Assembly (NCBI RefSeq): GCF_030269445.1
Contig: NZ_BSTJ01000002.1
Coordinates: forward strand, 186,001 to 250,000
Reading direction: 5' to 3'
Source of the DNA: Actinoallomurus iriomotensis
Lineage (GTDB): Bacteria > Actinomycetota > Actinomycetes > Streptosporangiales > Streptosporangiaceae
DNA length: 64,000 bases
Positions 1-7,830 of the stretch are shown one piece after another (position 1 is the stretch's first letter; each line of letters opens with the position of its first letter). Under the pieces are notes generated by a model. It ran no database searches. It saw only the letters and a program-made list of their open reading frames with translations, and was not told the origin of the DNA. The translations under genes and the position numbers were made by a program.

Positions 1-72
1 GGCGCGGGCGACGGCGCTGAGATTTCCGGCCTCGTACACGGCGATGAACACCCGCAGGTCGTCGAGAGTCAC
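1..72 (-). CDS. LysR-family transcriptional regulator, N-terminus only (cut by window edge)
   Basis: Reading leftward from a GTG at 70-72, the 24 visible codons give VTLDDLRVFIAVYEAGNLSA followed by VARA. This is the first helix and turn of a LysR winged helix-turn-helix, where the family typically reads LxxLRxFxAVxExGSxSAAA. The rest of the gene lies beyond base 1. It is divergent from the thioesterase gene at 300, and LysR regulators often control the divergent neighbour, so that gene is a candidate target by inference. Family assignment rests on 24 residues only. Confidence 0.7.
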   Translation of the reverse strand, partial: MTLDDLRVFIAVYEAGNLSAVARA

Positions 73-87
73 CGACCCAAGCTATCG

Positions 88-103
88 CTGGGGTGATCCC
101 CAG
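88..103. promoter_or_regulatory. Inverted repeat upstream of the LysR gene
   Basis: CTGGGG-TGAT-CCCCAG is a perfect 6-bp inverted repeat starting 16 bp upstream of the LysR start codon, inside the 227-bp divergent spacer (73-299). Position fits an autoregulatory LysR site, but a chance GC hairpin cannot be excluded. Nothing else was recognised in the spacer. Confidence 0.3.
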
Positions 104-299
104 GAAAGCCAGGAATTGACTCGGGCCACACCCGGCTTCGAGGATGGCGGCAACGGCCGGGCCCCAGGGCCCGCGGCCGTGGCGGCAACCCGCTCGTGGC
201 GCCGGTCCGGCGCCGTCCGGCGACCCCGGGGCGTACGGTCACCGGCACCGGTGGCGTCGCGGGCGGGCGCCGACCGACTTGTCAGTGAGGACACGCGAC

Positions 300-1277
300 A
301 TGACCCTGCACGAGCTGGAGAGGCTGAGCCGGGAGCTCGGCGGCGCGAGCAGCCCGCTGGACGGCCGGCTGGGCATCGAGTACCTGGAGGCCACGACCGG
401 CCGGGTGGTCGCCCGGATGCCGGTGGAGGGCAACACGCAGGTGTACGGCGTGCTGCACGGCGGCGCGTCGTGCGCCCTCGCCGAGGCCGTCGGTTCCTGC
501 GCCGCCGCGATCCACGCGGGTCCGGGCCGGACGGCCGTCGGCATCGAGATCAACGCGACCCACCACCGGCCCGCCGGCTCCGGCCACGTCACGGCCGTGG
601 CCACGGTGTCGCACGCCGGGCGGACGCTGGTCACCTGCGACGTCGTCATCACCGACGAGCAGGACCGCAGGGTCTGCACGGCGCGGGTCACCTCGATGCT
701 GCGCGACCGCCCGCGCGATCCGGAGCCGGACATCGCCGACGAGGAGCCGCGGATCGCCCCCGTGGTCGAGAGGCTGGCCTCGCGCGGCGCGGCCGAGATC
801 GCGCATCCGGGCGGCACTCTGCTGGCCCATCTGGAGCGGGTGCACGCGCTGCTCGCGGAGTGGGGCGCACGGCCGGCGCTACGCCTCGCCGGGCTCTGTC
901 ACGCCTACTACGGCACCGACGGCTTCGCCACCGCGCTCGGCGACCCGGACCACCGGGACGAGCTGACCGCCCTCATCGGCGAGGAGGCGGAAGGCCTCGT
1001 CCACTTCTACGCCGGCTGCGACCGCCGTTTCTCCCACCCCGGCCTCGCCGATCCCGCGGGGCCGTTCCGTGACCGCTTCACCGGAGCCGTGCTGCAACCG
1101 CCGCTCGCCCTGCGGCGGGACTTCGCCGAGCTCACCGCGGCGAACGAGCTGGACGTCATGCGGGCGAACCCCGACCTTCACGCCCGGTACGGGCCGGAGC
1201 TTCTCGACCTGTTCACCTCGTGGCGTGCCCTCCTGAGCGTCCCCGCCTGGCAGGCCGTCCGGGCGACGCTGCGCTGA
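300..1277 (+). CDS. Fusion of a PaaI-type hotdog thioesterase and a DUF6817 domain
   Basis: The 325-residue product has two parts. Residues about 15-140 are a PaaI-like hotdog thioesterase: the segment VYGVLHGGASCALAEAVGS matches the family HGG motif that binds and hydrolyses acyl-CoA, followed by the long GIEINATHHRPA strand. Residues about 155-325 resemble DUF6817, with HPGGTLLAHLERVHALLAEW and LAGLCHAYYGTDGF, an HD-like helical region of unknown function. The start at 300 (MTLHELERL) was chosen because it opens the hotdog fold; an upstream in-frame extension to 144 is Arg/Pro/Gly-rich and probably not translated. Substrate unknown. The LysR gene at the left edge is divergent. DUF6817 naming is from memory of the motif. 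Confidence 0.8.
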   Translation: MTLHELERLSRELGGASSPLDGRLGIEYLEATTGRVVARMPVEGNTQVYGVLHGGASCALAEAVGSCAAAIHAGPGRTAVGIEINATHHRPAGSGHVTAVATVSHAGRTLVTCDVVITDEQDRRVCTARVTSMLRDRPRDPEPDIADEEPRIAPVVERLASRGAAEIAHPGGTLLAHLERVHALLAEWGARPALRLAGLCHAYYGTDGFATALGDPDHRDELTALIGEEAEGLVHFYAGCDRRFSHPGLADPAGPFRDRFTGAVLQPPLALRRDFAELTAANELDVMRANPDLHARYGPELLDLFTSWRALLSVPAWQAVRATLR

Positions 1278-1291
1278 CCCGGCGGCGCCGG

Positions 1292-2776
1292 TCAGCCCGC
1301 CGTCGCTCGGGAACCCGTCACCGGGAAGCCGTCGTGACGGGTCGCCGGAGTACGCGCGGCCGGGCGGACCTGGGCCGGAACCGGCGTGGCGGCGACCGCG
1401 TGGAGAACGTGCGGCGCGAGCGCCGCCGCCTGCGCCCGGATCTCCGGGATCGCCGTGGTCTCGTACCGCAGGCCGCGCAGCGGCGGACCGAGAGCGAAGA
1501 TCTTCTCCTGCGGCCGGCCCGCGCCGTCGAGGAGCGCGCCGGTCTCGTCGGCGTCCAGGCCGAGTCGCAGCGGGTCGGGGCGCGCCAGCCCCGCGGTGAT
1601 GAGGCCGCACAGGAGCGGGTCGCCGCTGACGTCGGCGGCCGGGCCGGTGCCGTTCACGAACCAGCCGACGCGCAGTTCGCGTTCGCCGCCGCCCTCATCG
1701 AGCCGGACCGTCACCTCGTCCGGGCCGGGCGTGGCGGACAGCAGCCGTCCGCGCAGCAGCCGGAGACGGCCGGCGGCGCGGAACGCGTCGATCCGGTCGG
1801 CCGTGGCGGGAGGAATGCGGTGCCGGTGGACCTCCCAGTAGCGGGCCACCAGCGTCAGGAAACGGCGCCGGTCCTCGACGCTGAGGCGTGCCCACAGCGA
1901 CGGGACCTGGGGCCGCAGGGCGTCGACCACGCCGTGCCAGTCGCCGCCTGCCGCCGTGACGGCGGCGCGGACCGCGGCGAGGAGACCGGACAGCCGTAGC
2001 TCGCCCTCGGGTACGGGCGCCTCCACCGGAGGCGCCGGCGTACATCGGTGCCGCCGGGGCAGCAGACCGTGCCGCGAGACCGCGTACACCACGGCGTCCG
2101 GATGCGCGCCCAGCACGCTGATCGCCACGTCGACCATGGTCAGTCCGGTGCCGAGGATGAGGACCGGGGCGCCGTCGTGGATCGGGGCGAGCGCGCCGGG
2201 CGCCCACGGATCGGCGATGTGACGGCGGCCGTACGCGGTGACCCGTCCCGCGGCGGGCGGGCGGTTGCCCGTGGCGAGCACGACGGCGTCGGCGTCGATC
2301 CGGCCGCCGTTCGCCAGGTGCGCGCGCACCGGCCCGTACGGCTCCGGCCGGTTCAGCGCGGTGACCGTGCCCGTGAGCCGCGCCAGCCGTCCGCCCGGGA
2401 GGGTGCGGCCGGCCACGTCGTCGAGCAGTTCCCGCAGGTAGCGTCCGTACTCGCCCCGTGGGATGAAGGTCGATCCGGCCGCCTCCAGCCCGGCCCGCCC
2501 GGTCCAGCGCCGCAGGTGGTCGGGGTCGTCGGCCAGGGCGCTCATCGCGGCCGCGCCGGCGTTCAGGAGGTGCCGGGGATCGGTCGTCGCGTACGCCTGT
2601 CCCATGCCGTGCCGCCCGTCGCGGTCGATCAGCGCGACCCGGAGCGGCACCCCGGAGCCGGTCGCGCGGCGCAGCAGGTGCACGGCGGTCAGGGTGCCGC
2701 TCGCACCTCCGCCGACGATGGCGACCACGGGCACGCGGTGCCGCACGGCACCTGCCCTGGCTGGAGAAAGAGTCAC
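1292..2776 (-). CDS. FAD/NAD(P)-binding protein (HI0933/NAD_binding_9-like)
   Basis: A 494-residue protein that opens with a dinucleotide-binding Rossmann motif, VVAIVGGGASGTLTAVHLLRR (about 17-36), followed by GMGQAYATTDPRHLLNAGAAAM. These features are typical of the FAD/NAD(P)-binding DUF family related to adrenodoxin reductase-like and SidA-like flavoproteins. A second nucleotide-binding stretch, PVLILGTGLTMVDVAISVL, is near residue 205. Full length for the family. The reaction is unknown; such proteins are often predicted hydroxyacylglutathione-like or amine monooxygenase enzymes without proof. It converges on the thioesterase gene with a 14-bp gap and diverges from the catabolic operon beginning at 2844. 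Confidence 0.75.
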   Translation of the reverse strand: MTLSPARAGAVRHRVPVVAIVGGGASGTLTAVHLLRRATGSGVPLRVALIDRDGRHGMGQAYATTDPRHLLNAGAAAMSALADDPDHLRRWTGRAGLEAAGSTFIPRGEYGRYLRELLDDVAGRTLPGGRLARLTGTVTALNRPEPYGPVRAHLANGGRIDADAVVLATGNRPPAAGRVTAYGRRHIADPWAPGALAPIHDGAPVLILGTGLTMVDVAISVLGAHPDAVVYAVSRHGLLPRRHRCTPAPPVEAPVPEGELRLSGLLAAVRAAVTAAGGDWHGVVDALRPQVPSLWARLSVEDRRRFLTLVARYWEVHRHRIPPATADRIDAFRAAGRLRLLRGRLLSATPGPDEVTVRLDEGGGERELRVGWFVNGTGPAADVSGDPLLCGLITAGLARPDPLRLGLDADETGALLDGAGRPQEKIFALGPPLRGLRYETTAIPEIRAQAAALAPHVLHAVAATPVPAQVRPAARTPATRHDGFPVTGSRATAG

Positions 2777-2843
2777 CGTAGCAGCTTAGTTGGTATTTCC
2801 GACAAGGAATATAGGTAAACGGCTCTCACCCGGAAACATGCCG

Positions 2844-2873
2844 TTGACTTTGGACGGCATGCCTCTGTATACA
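2844..2873 (+). promoter_or_regulatory. Promoter with overlapping GntR-type operator for the catabolic operon
   Basis: TTGACT at 2844-2849 and TATACA at 2868-2873 form a sigma-70-like promoter with an 18-bp spacer. The -10 lies inside the perfect 8-bp palindrome TGTATACA (2866-2873), followed by GGATAC at 2877-2882 as a partial second half-site. A related GCATAC-N4-GTATGC palindrome precedes the GntR/FCD gene that ends this operon, so repression by that regulator is inferred. The promoter also shows that the hydrolase starts at 2904, not upstream. Confidence 0.6.
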
Positions 2874-2903
2874 AAGGGATACAACGGTGTGCGAGGAGAC
2901 GAG

Positions 2904-4109
2904 ATGATCGACGGAAAGCTCTGGCGGGAGACCTGCGCGACGGACGAGCGCCTGGCCCTCGCGTCCGCCGCGGAGGTGTCCTTCACGGCCTGCGGGGTCG
3001 ATTTCGTCTTCGGAGCGGGGTCCGGCGCGCCGGCCTTCGAGCTGCGGGCGCCCGATGCCGCCTGGCAACGCTTCTTCCAGCGCGTCCCGCCGCCCTGGTA
3101 CCAGAGCTTCTTCGGCATGCTCATGCGGGTTCCCGGCACGGAGATCCGCGGCGACGAACTCGCCTTCGCCCAGCACGCGCACCTCGTACGCCGGGTGCTC
3201 GAGATCGGCCGGACCCTCGCGTCCGGTGAGCCGGAGCCGGTGGCCGGCCCGCTGCCCGAGGCGCACGCCACGACCGGCGGCTACACGACCGTGCGGCTGG
3301 ACGGCGTGCCGCACCGCGTCTTCTACGAGGAGTCGGGGACGGGGCCGGACATGATCTTCCTGCACACCGCCGGCGCCGACTCCCGCCAGTTCACGTACCT
3401 GATGAACGACGACCGGCTAAGCGCGAACCGCCACATGGTCGCCTTCGACCTGCCGTGGCACGGCCGTTCGGCGCCGCCGCCCGGCGCGGCGCCGGGGACG
3501 TACGCGCTGACCACGGACCGCTACGCCGAGACGGTGGTGGCGCTGGCGGACGCGCTGGGCCTGCACCGCCCGGTGGTGGTCGGCGCCTCGATGGCCGGGG
3601 AGATCTGCCTGGAGCTGGCGCTCCGTCACCCGGACCGGTTCGGCGGGGTCGTCGCCTGCGAGGCCAGCGACAAGGTGCCCGGCCGCCAGGTCTCCTGGGC
3701 CCGCGACCCGCGCGTCGACCAGACGCTGTTCGTGCCGGAGTGGGTCGACGGGCTGATGGCCCCGCAGAGCCCGGCCGAGTACCGCGCCGAGGTCTGGTGG
3801 GGCTACAGCCAGGGCGGACACGGCACATTCGCCGGTGACATCCTCTTCTACAGTGGGGACTGGGACGCCACCGACCGCGTGGCCGGCATCGACACCGGCC
3901 GCTGCCCCGTGGTGATGCTGACCGGGGAGTACGACTACTCGTGCACCGCGGAGATGTCCCGTCGCACCGCGGAGAAGATCCCCGGCGCCGCGTTCGCGGT
4001 GATGCCCCGGCTCGGCCACTTCCCGCACGCCGAGAACCCTCCGCTGTTCGTCCCGCACCTGCTGGACGCCCTTTCCCTGATCGACGACCGTACGGAGCGG
4101 CTCGCATGA
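2904..4109 (+). CDS. Alpha/beta hydrolase, first gene of the catabolic operon
   Basis: A 401-residue protein. The first 125 or so residues are a helical extension with no recognised domain; the alpha/beta hydrolase core follows. Oxyanion segment IFLHTAGADS comes first, the nucleophile elbow VVVGASMAGEICLELAL gives Ser in G-x-S-x-A, an Asp is in MLTGEYDYSC, and the C-terminal His is in PRLGHFPHAENP. The start at 2904 has GAGGAG at 2893-2898, and the promoter lies between this start and an in-frame start at 2790. Its stop overlaps the next ATG (ATGA). With an aldehyde dehydrogenase and an MBL lactonase in the same operon it probably cleaves an ester, lactone or C-C bond of an unknown substrate. 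Confidence 0.85.
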   Translation: MIDGKLWRETCATDERLALASAAEVSFTACGVDFVFGAGSGAPAFELRAPDAAWQRFFQRVPPPWYQSFFGMLMRVPGTEIRGDELAFAQHAHLVRRVLEIGRTLASGEPEPVAGPLPEAHATTGGYTTVRLDGVPHRVFYEESGTGPDMIFLHTAGADSRQFTYLMNDDRLSANRHMVAFDLPWHGRSAPPPGAAPGTYALTTDRYAETVVALADALGLHRPVVVGASMAGEICLELALRHPDRFGGVVACEASDKVPGRQVSWARDPRVDQTLFVPEWVDGLMAPQSPAEYRAEVWWGYSQGGHGTFAGDILFYSGDWDATDRVAGIDTGRCPVVMLTGEYDYSCTAEMSRRTAEKIPGAAFAVMPRLGHFPHAENPPLFVPHLLDALSLIDDRTERLA

Positions 4110-5578
4110 ACCAGTTGATGCTCATCGGCGGGCAACGGGTGCCCGCGTCGGCCGGGCGGACCCTGCCCGCCACCGACCCGTTCCGGGGCACGGAGATCGC
4201 CCGCATCCCCGACGCCTCACCGGCGGACGTCGCCGACGCCGTGGCCGCCGCGCGGGCGGCCTTCGACGGCGGATGGTCCACCACACCCGGCGTGCGCCGC
4301 GCGGAGCTGCTGCACCGCCTGGCCGACCTGCTGGTCGAGCGTGCCGGTGACTTCGCCCGGCTGGAGACCAGCGACAACGGCAAGCTGCTGCGCGAGACGA
4401 GCAACCAGGCGCGGTTCGCCGCCCGCAACTACCGGTTCTTCGCCGGCTACGCCGACAAGCTGTACGGCCGCACGATCCCGCTCGACTCTCCGGACACGCT
4501 GGACTACACGACGGCCGAGCCGATCGGCGTCGCCGCGCTGATCACCGCGTGGAACTCCCCGATGCAGCTGCTGGCCAACAAGCTCGCCCCGGCGCTGGCG
4601 GCGGGCAACTGCGTGGTGATCAAGCCGTCCGAGCACGCGTCGCTGACCACCCTGGCGATGGCGGACCTGGTCGAGGAGGCCGGCTTCCCGCCGGGCGTGG
4701 TGAACATCGTGACGGGCGGGGCCGACGCCGGGCAGGCCCTGTCCGGGCACCCCGGCCTCGACCGGATCAGCTTCACCGGCAGCGTGCCGACCGGGCAGGC
4801 CATCGCCACGGCGGCCGCGAAGAACCTCGTGCCGGTGACGCTGGAGCTCGGCGGAAAGTCGCCCAACATCGTCTTCGCCGACGCCGATCTCGACCGCGCA
4901 GTGATCGGCGCGGTGGCCGGGATCTTCGCGGCGGGCGGGCAGACCTGCATCGCGGGCAGCCGGCTGCTCGTGCAGGACTCCGTCTACGACAAGGTGGTCG
5001 CGGCGGTGGCCGAGCGGGCCCGCGCGATCCGCCTCGGCGACCCGATGCTCGAGCCCACCCAGCTCGGCCCGGTCGCGAACCGCCCGCAGTTCGACCGGAT
5101 CCGGCGGGCGATCACGAACGGCGCCGACGGCGGCGCCGTGGCCCTGACCGGGCTGGAACCCCTGGCCGACCCGGAGCTGGGCGCCGGGCTGTTCGTCCGG
5201 CCGACCGTGTTCGCCGAGGTGGACAACGCCTCGCCGCTGGCACGTGAGGAGATCTTCGGTCCCGTGCTGAGCGCGATCCGCTTCAGCGACGAGGACGAGG
5301 CCGTCGCCATCGCCAACGACAGCGAGTTCGGCCTCGCCTCCGGCGTGTGGACCAATGACCTGACCCGCGCCCACCGGGTCGCCAGGCGGATCGTCGCCGG
5401 CACCGTCTGGGTCAACACCTACCGGTCCAGCGCCGCGCAGGCTCCGTTCGGCGGCACGAAGAAGTCCGGCTACGGCCGGGAACGCGGCGCCGAGGCGCTG
5501 AGCGAGTACCTGACCACCAAGAACGTGATGATCGACCTTTCCGGGACCAGCGGAGACCCCTTCTCCATTCGCACCTGA
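4106..5578 (+). CDS. NAD(P)-dependent aldehyde dehydrogenase
   Basis: A 490-residue ALDH of normal length. Visible motifs are the cofactor-site ITAWNSPMQLLANKLAPAL, the catalytic glutamate in VTLELGGKSPNIVF and the nucleophilic cysteine in AAGGQTCIAGSRL, then EEIFGPVLSAIRF and the C-terminal PFGGTKKSGYGRERG. The ATG at 4106 overlaps the hydrolase TGA, so the two are translationally coupled. It would oxidise an aldehyde released in the same pathway. Family membership is certain; the substrate is unknown. A second, broken aldehyde dehydrogenase lies at 52311-53217. Confidence 0.93.
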   Translation: MNQLMLIGGQRVPASAGRTLPATDPFRGTEIARIPDASPADVADAVAAARAAFDGGWSTTPGVRRAELLHRLADLLVERAGDFARLETSDNGKLLRETSNQARFAARNYRFFAGYADKLYGRTIPLDSPDTLDYTTAEPIGVAALITAWNSPMQLLANKLAPALAAGNCVVIKPSEHASLTTLAMADLVEEAGFPPGVVNIVTGGADAGQALSGHPGLDRISFTGSVPTGQAIATAAAKNLVPVTLELGGKSPNIVFADADLDRAVIGAVAGIFAAGGQTCIAGSRLLVQDSVYDKVVAAVAERARAIRLGDPMLEPTQLGPVANRPQFDRIRRAITNGADGGAVALTGLEPLADPELGAGLFVRPTVFAEVDNASPLAREEIFGPVLSAIRFSDEDEAVAIANDSEFGLASGVWTNDLTRAHRVARRIVAGTVWVNTYRSSAAQAPFGGTKKSGYGRERGAEALSEYLTTKNVMIDLSGTSGDPFSIRT

Positions 5579-5599
5579 GGCACCACGCCGGAGACGACC

Positions 5600-6931
5600 A
5601 TGACCGAAGCCGTCATCCCCACCGCGCCCCCACGCGAACGCCTGTCCGCCGAGAGCAGGCGGAGCACCGTGGGCGCCTTCCTCGGCTACTTCGTCGACTT
5701 CTACGACATCTACCTGCCCACGATCGCGCTCGCGCCCGCGCTGGCCTACTTCCAGCCCAAGGACCTCGGCACGGTCGCGAGCACGACGATCTACTACGTC
5801 ACCTTCGTCGTGACCCTGATCGGCCGGCCCGTCGGCGCGGCGTTCTTCGGTCACCTGGCCGACTCGATCGGCCGGAAGCGCACCACCGTCGTCGCCATCG
5901 GCGGCTTCGGCGTCGTCACGCTGCTGATCGGCCTTCTGCCCGGGTACGGGTCGTGGGGCTGGTTCGCGATCGTCGCGCTGATCCTGCTGCGGTTCGTCGA
6001 CGGGGTGTTCCTCGGCGGTGAGTACACCGCCGCGGTGCCCCTGGCGATGGAGCGCGCGCCCCAGAGCCGCCGCGCCGAGGTGTCGGCGCGGATCATGCTG
6101 GGCTACCCGTTCGCGTTCATCGCGATCAGCGCGCTGACCACGCTCATGCTGTTCGTCGCGCCGACCGCGTCCGGGGCGTACCTGAGCTGGGGCTGGCGGG
6201 TGCCGTTCTTCGTCGGCGCGCTGCTGTCGGTGGCGGTGCTGCTGTACTTCCGCCGCGTCGAGGACGACGAGCCCGCCGCGGCCGGATCACCGGAGTCGCC
6301 GCTGCGCGCGCTGTTCGCGCGAGGGCCGAACCGCCGCAGCCTCGGGCAGATCTTCCTGCTGATGACGGGCATGTGGCTGTCGCTGCAGACGGCGGTGTCG
6401 ATGATGCCCGGCCTGCTGACGAAGGTGCTGAAGCTGCCGAGCACCGCGGTCACCGTCGGCACGATGACGATGTTCGCCGTACTGGCGGTCGTCTACCTCG
6501 GCGTGGGCCGGCTCGCCGAGCGGATCGGGCGGCGGGCGGTGCTGGTCCTGTTCGCCGCCCTCACCGCGACCGTGGTGCCCGTCGTGTACTGGGTGATGAT
6601 CGCGAACTCCGACCCGGGCGGGGGCAGCGTCGGCACGCTCGTGCTCGCCGGAGTGGTGGTCGTGATCGCGAACGCGCCGTGGTGCATCCTCAGCGCCTAC
6701 CTGCCGGAACGCTTCCCGCCCGGGGTCCGCGCGTCGGGCTTCGGCGTGGGTTACACCTTCGCCGTGCTGATCCCCTCCTGCTACAGCTTCTTCCTCCTCT
6801 GGCTGGACGCCCTGCTGCCCTACAAGTACACGCAGATCCCTCTCGTGGTGCTCGGCGGGCTGCTCGCGCTGGCCGGGGCGCTGATGGGCCCGGAGACCAA
6901 GCACGCCGACCTGACGAGAGGAGCCCGATGA
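5600..6931 (+). CDS. MFS transporter, metabolite:H+ symporter (MHS) type
   Basis: A 443-residue membrane protein with about 12 hydrophobic segments. The loop GHLADSIGRKRTTV is the MFS signature between TM2 and TM3, and FVDGVFLGGEYTAAVPLAMERAP is typical of the MHS subfamily, which imports organic acids such as citrate, shikimate, alpha-ketoglutarate or tricarballylate with protons. It lies between the aldehyde dehydrogenase and a dehydrogenase, and its stop overlaps the next start (ATGA). It is presumably the uptake system for the operon's substrate. A TcuA-like flavoprotein two genes on makes a polycarboxylate a reasonable guess, no more. Confidence 0.9.
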   Translation: MTEAVIPTAPPRERLSAESRRSTVGAFLGYFVDFYDIYLPTIALAPALAYFQPKDLGTVASTTIYYVTFVVTLIGRPVGAAFFGHLADSIGRKRTTVVAIGGFGVVTLLIGLLPGYGSWGWFAIVALILLRFVDGVFLGGEYTAAVPLAMERAPQSRRAEVSARIMLGYPFAFIAISALTTLMLFVAPTASGAYLSWGWRVPFFVGALLSVAVLLYFRRVEDDEPAAAGSPESPLRALFARGPNRRSLGQIFLLMTGMWLSLQTAVSMMPGLLTKVLKLPSTAVTVGTMTMFAVLAVVYLGVGRLAERIGRRAVLVLFAALTATVVPVVYWVMIANSDPGGGSVGTLVLAGVVVVIANAPWCILSAYLPERFPPGVRASGFGVGYTFAVLIPSCYSFFLLWLDALLPYKYTQIPLVVLGGLLALAGALMGPETKHADLTRGAR

Positions 6932-7830
6932 CCATCTCGCTGTGCGGGCTGGGCAACATGGGCGGTGCGATCGCCGGCCGCCTCGCCGCCCACGACACGC
7001 TGCTGGCCTACGACGTCGACGCCGAGCGCGTCGCGCGGGCGGCGGAGACACCGAACGTCACGCCCGCCGAACTCGCCGGACTGTCCTCCTCGGACATCGT
7101 CGTGCTGTCGTTGCCGACACCGAAGATCTCACTGGAGGTCATCGGCACGCTCGCGCCGAAGATGCGCCCCGGCAGCGTGATCGTCGAGACCAGCACGGTC
7201 AACCCCGCCGATGTCCACGAGCAGGTACGCCGGTGCGACGAGCACGGTGTCGGCCTGGTCGACGCGGCGATCCTGTCCGGAGTCGCCCAGATGGCGAACG
7301 GCAGGGCCACGCTGCTGGTCGGCGGGCGCGAGCCGGACGTGCGCAAGGCGGAGCCGGTCCTGCGGGCGATGTCGGAGCGGATCATGCGCTTCGGCGAACC
7401 CGGCAGCGGCATGGCCGCCAAGGTGATCAACAACGCGGTGGCGCACGCGGTCATGGTCGTGCTGGTCGAGGCCGGGGCGCTGGCGGCGGCGACCGGGGTG
7501 TCCGGCGGCGAGCTGGTCGAGCTGCTCACCGGACCGGACGCCGGGCTGACCCGCCCGCTGACCCACCGGTTCGCCGAGCGGATCCTGCGCGGGGACTACG
7601 AGGGCGGGATGCCCACCGAGGCCGCCCGCAAGGACTCGACCCTCGCGCTGGCGATGGCGCAGCAGACCGGCGTGCCGCTGTTCGCCGTGCAGAGCGCGCA
7701 CACGGTCTACGAGCTGGGCGTCGCCCAGGGACTCGGCCGGCTGGACTACGCCGCGATCGCGACGCTGTGGGAGCAGTGGACCGGCCGCCCGATGAACGAG
7801 ACGACACAGGAAACAGGGGATGACTCGTGA
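6928..7830 (+). CDS. NAD(P)-dependent 3-hydroxyisobutyrate dehydrogenase-like oxidoreductase
   Basis: A 300-residue beta-hydroxyacid dehydrogenase. The N-terminal Rossmann motif is ISLCGLGNMGGAIAGRLA; the substrate-binding loop is DAAILSGVAQMANGRATLLVGG; the catalytic Lys lies in GMAAKVINNAV and the C-terminal RKDSTLALAMAQ is typical of the family. Length is normal. The ATG at 6928 overlaps the transporter stop, and the gene's own stop overlaps the GTG of the flavoprotein. It would interconvert a beta-hydroxy acid and its semialdehyde or ketoacid; the aldehyde dehydrogenase in the operon could take the next step. Substrate not predictable. Confidence 0.9.
   Translation: MTISLCGLGNMGGAIAGRLAAHDTLLAYDVDAERVARAAETPNVTPAELAGLSSSDIVVLSLPTPKISLEVIGTLAPKMRPGSVIVETSTVNPADVHEQVRRCDEHGVGLVDAAILSGVAQMANGRATLLVGGREPDVRKAEPVLRAMSERIMRFGEPGSGMAAKVINNAVAHAVMVVLVEAGALAAATGVSGGELVELLTGPDAGLTRPLTHRFAERILRGDYEGGMPTEAARKDSTLALAMAQQTGVPLFAVQSAHTVYELGVAQGLGRLDYAAIATLWEQWTGRPMNETTQETGDDS

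Noticed and set aside
2790-2903. Extended N-terminus of the operon hydrolase
   Set aside because: The promoter at 2844-2873 lies inside this stretch and a good ribosome site precedes ATG 2904.
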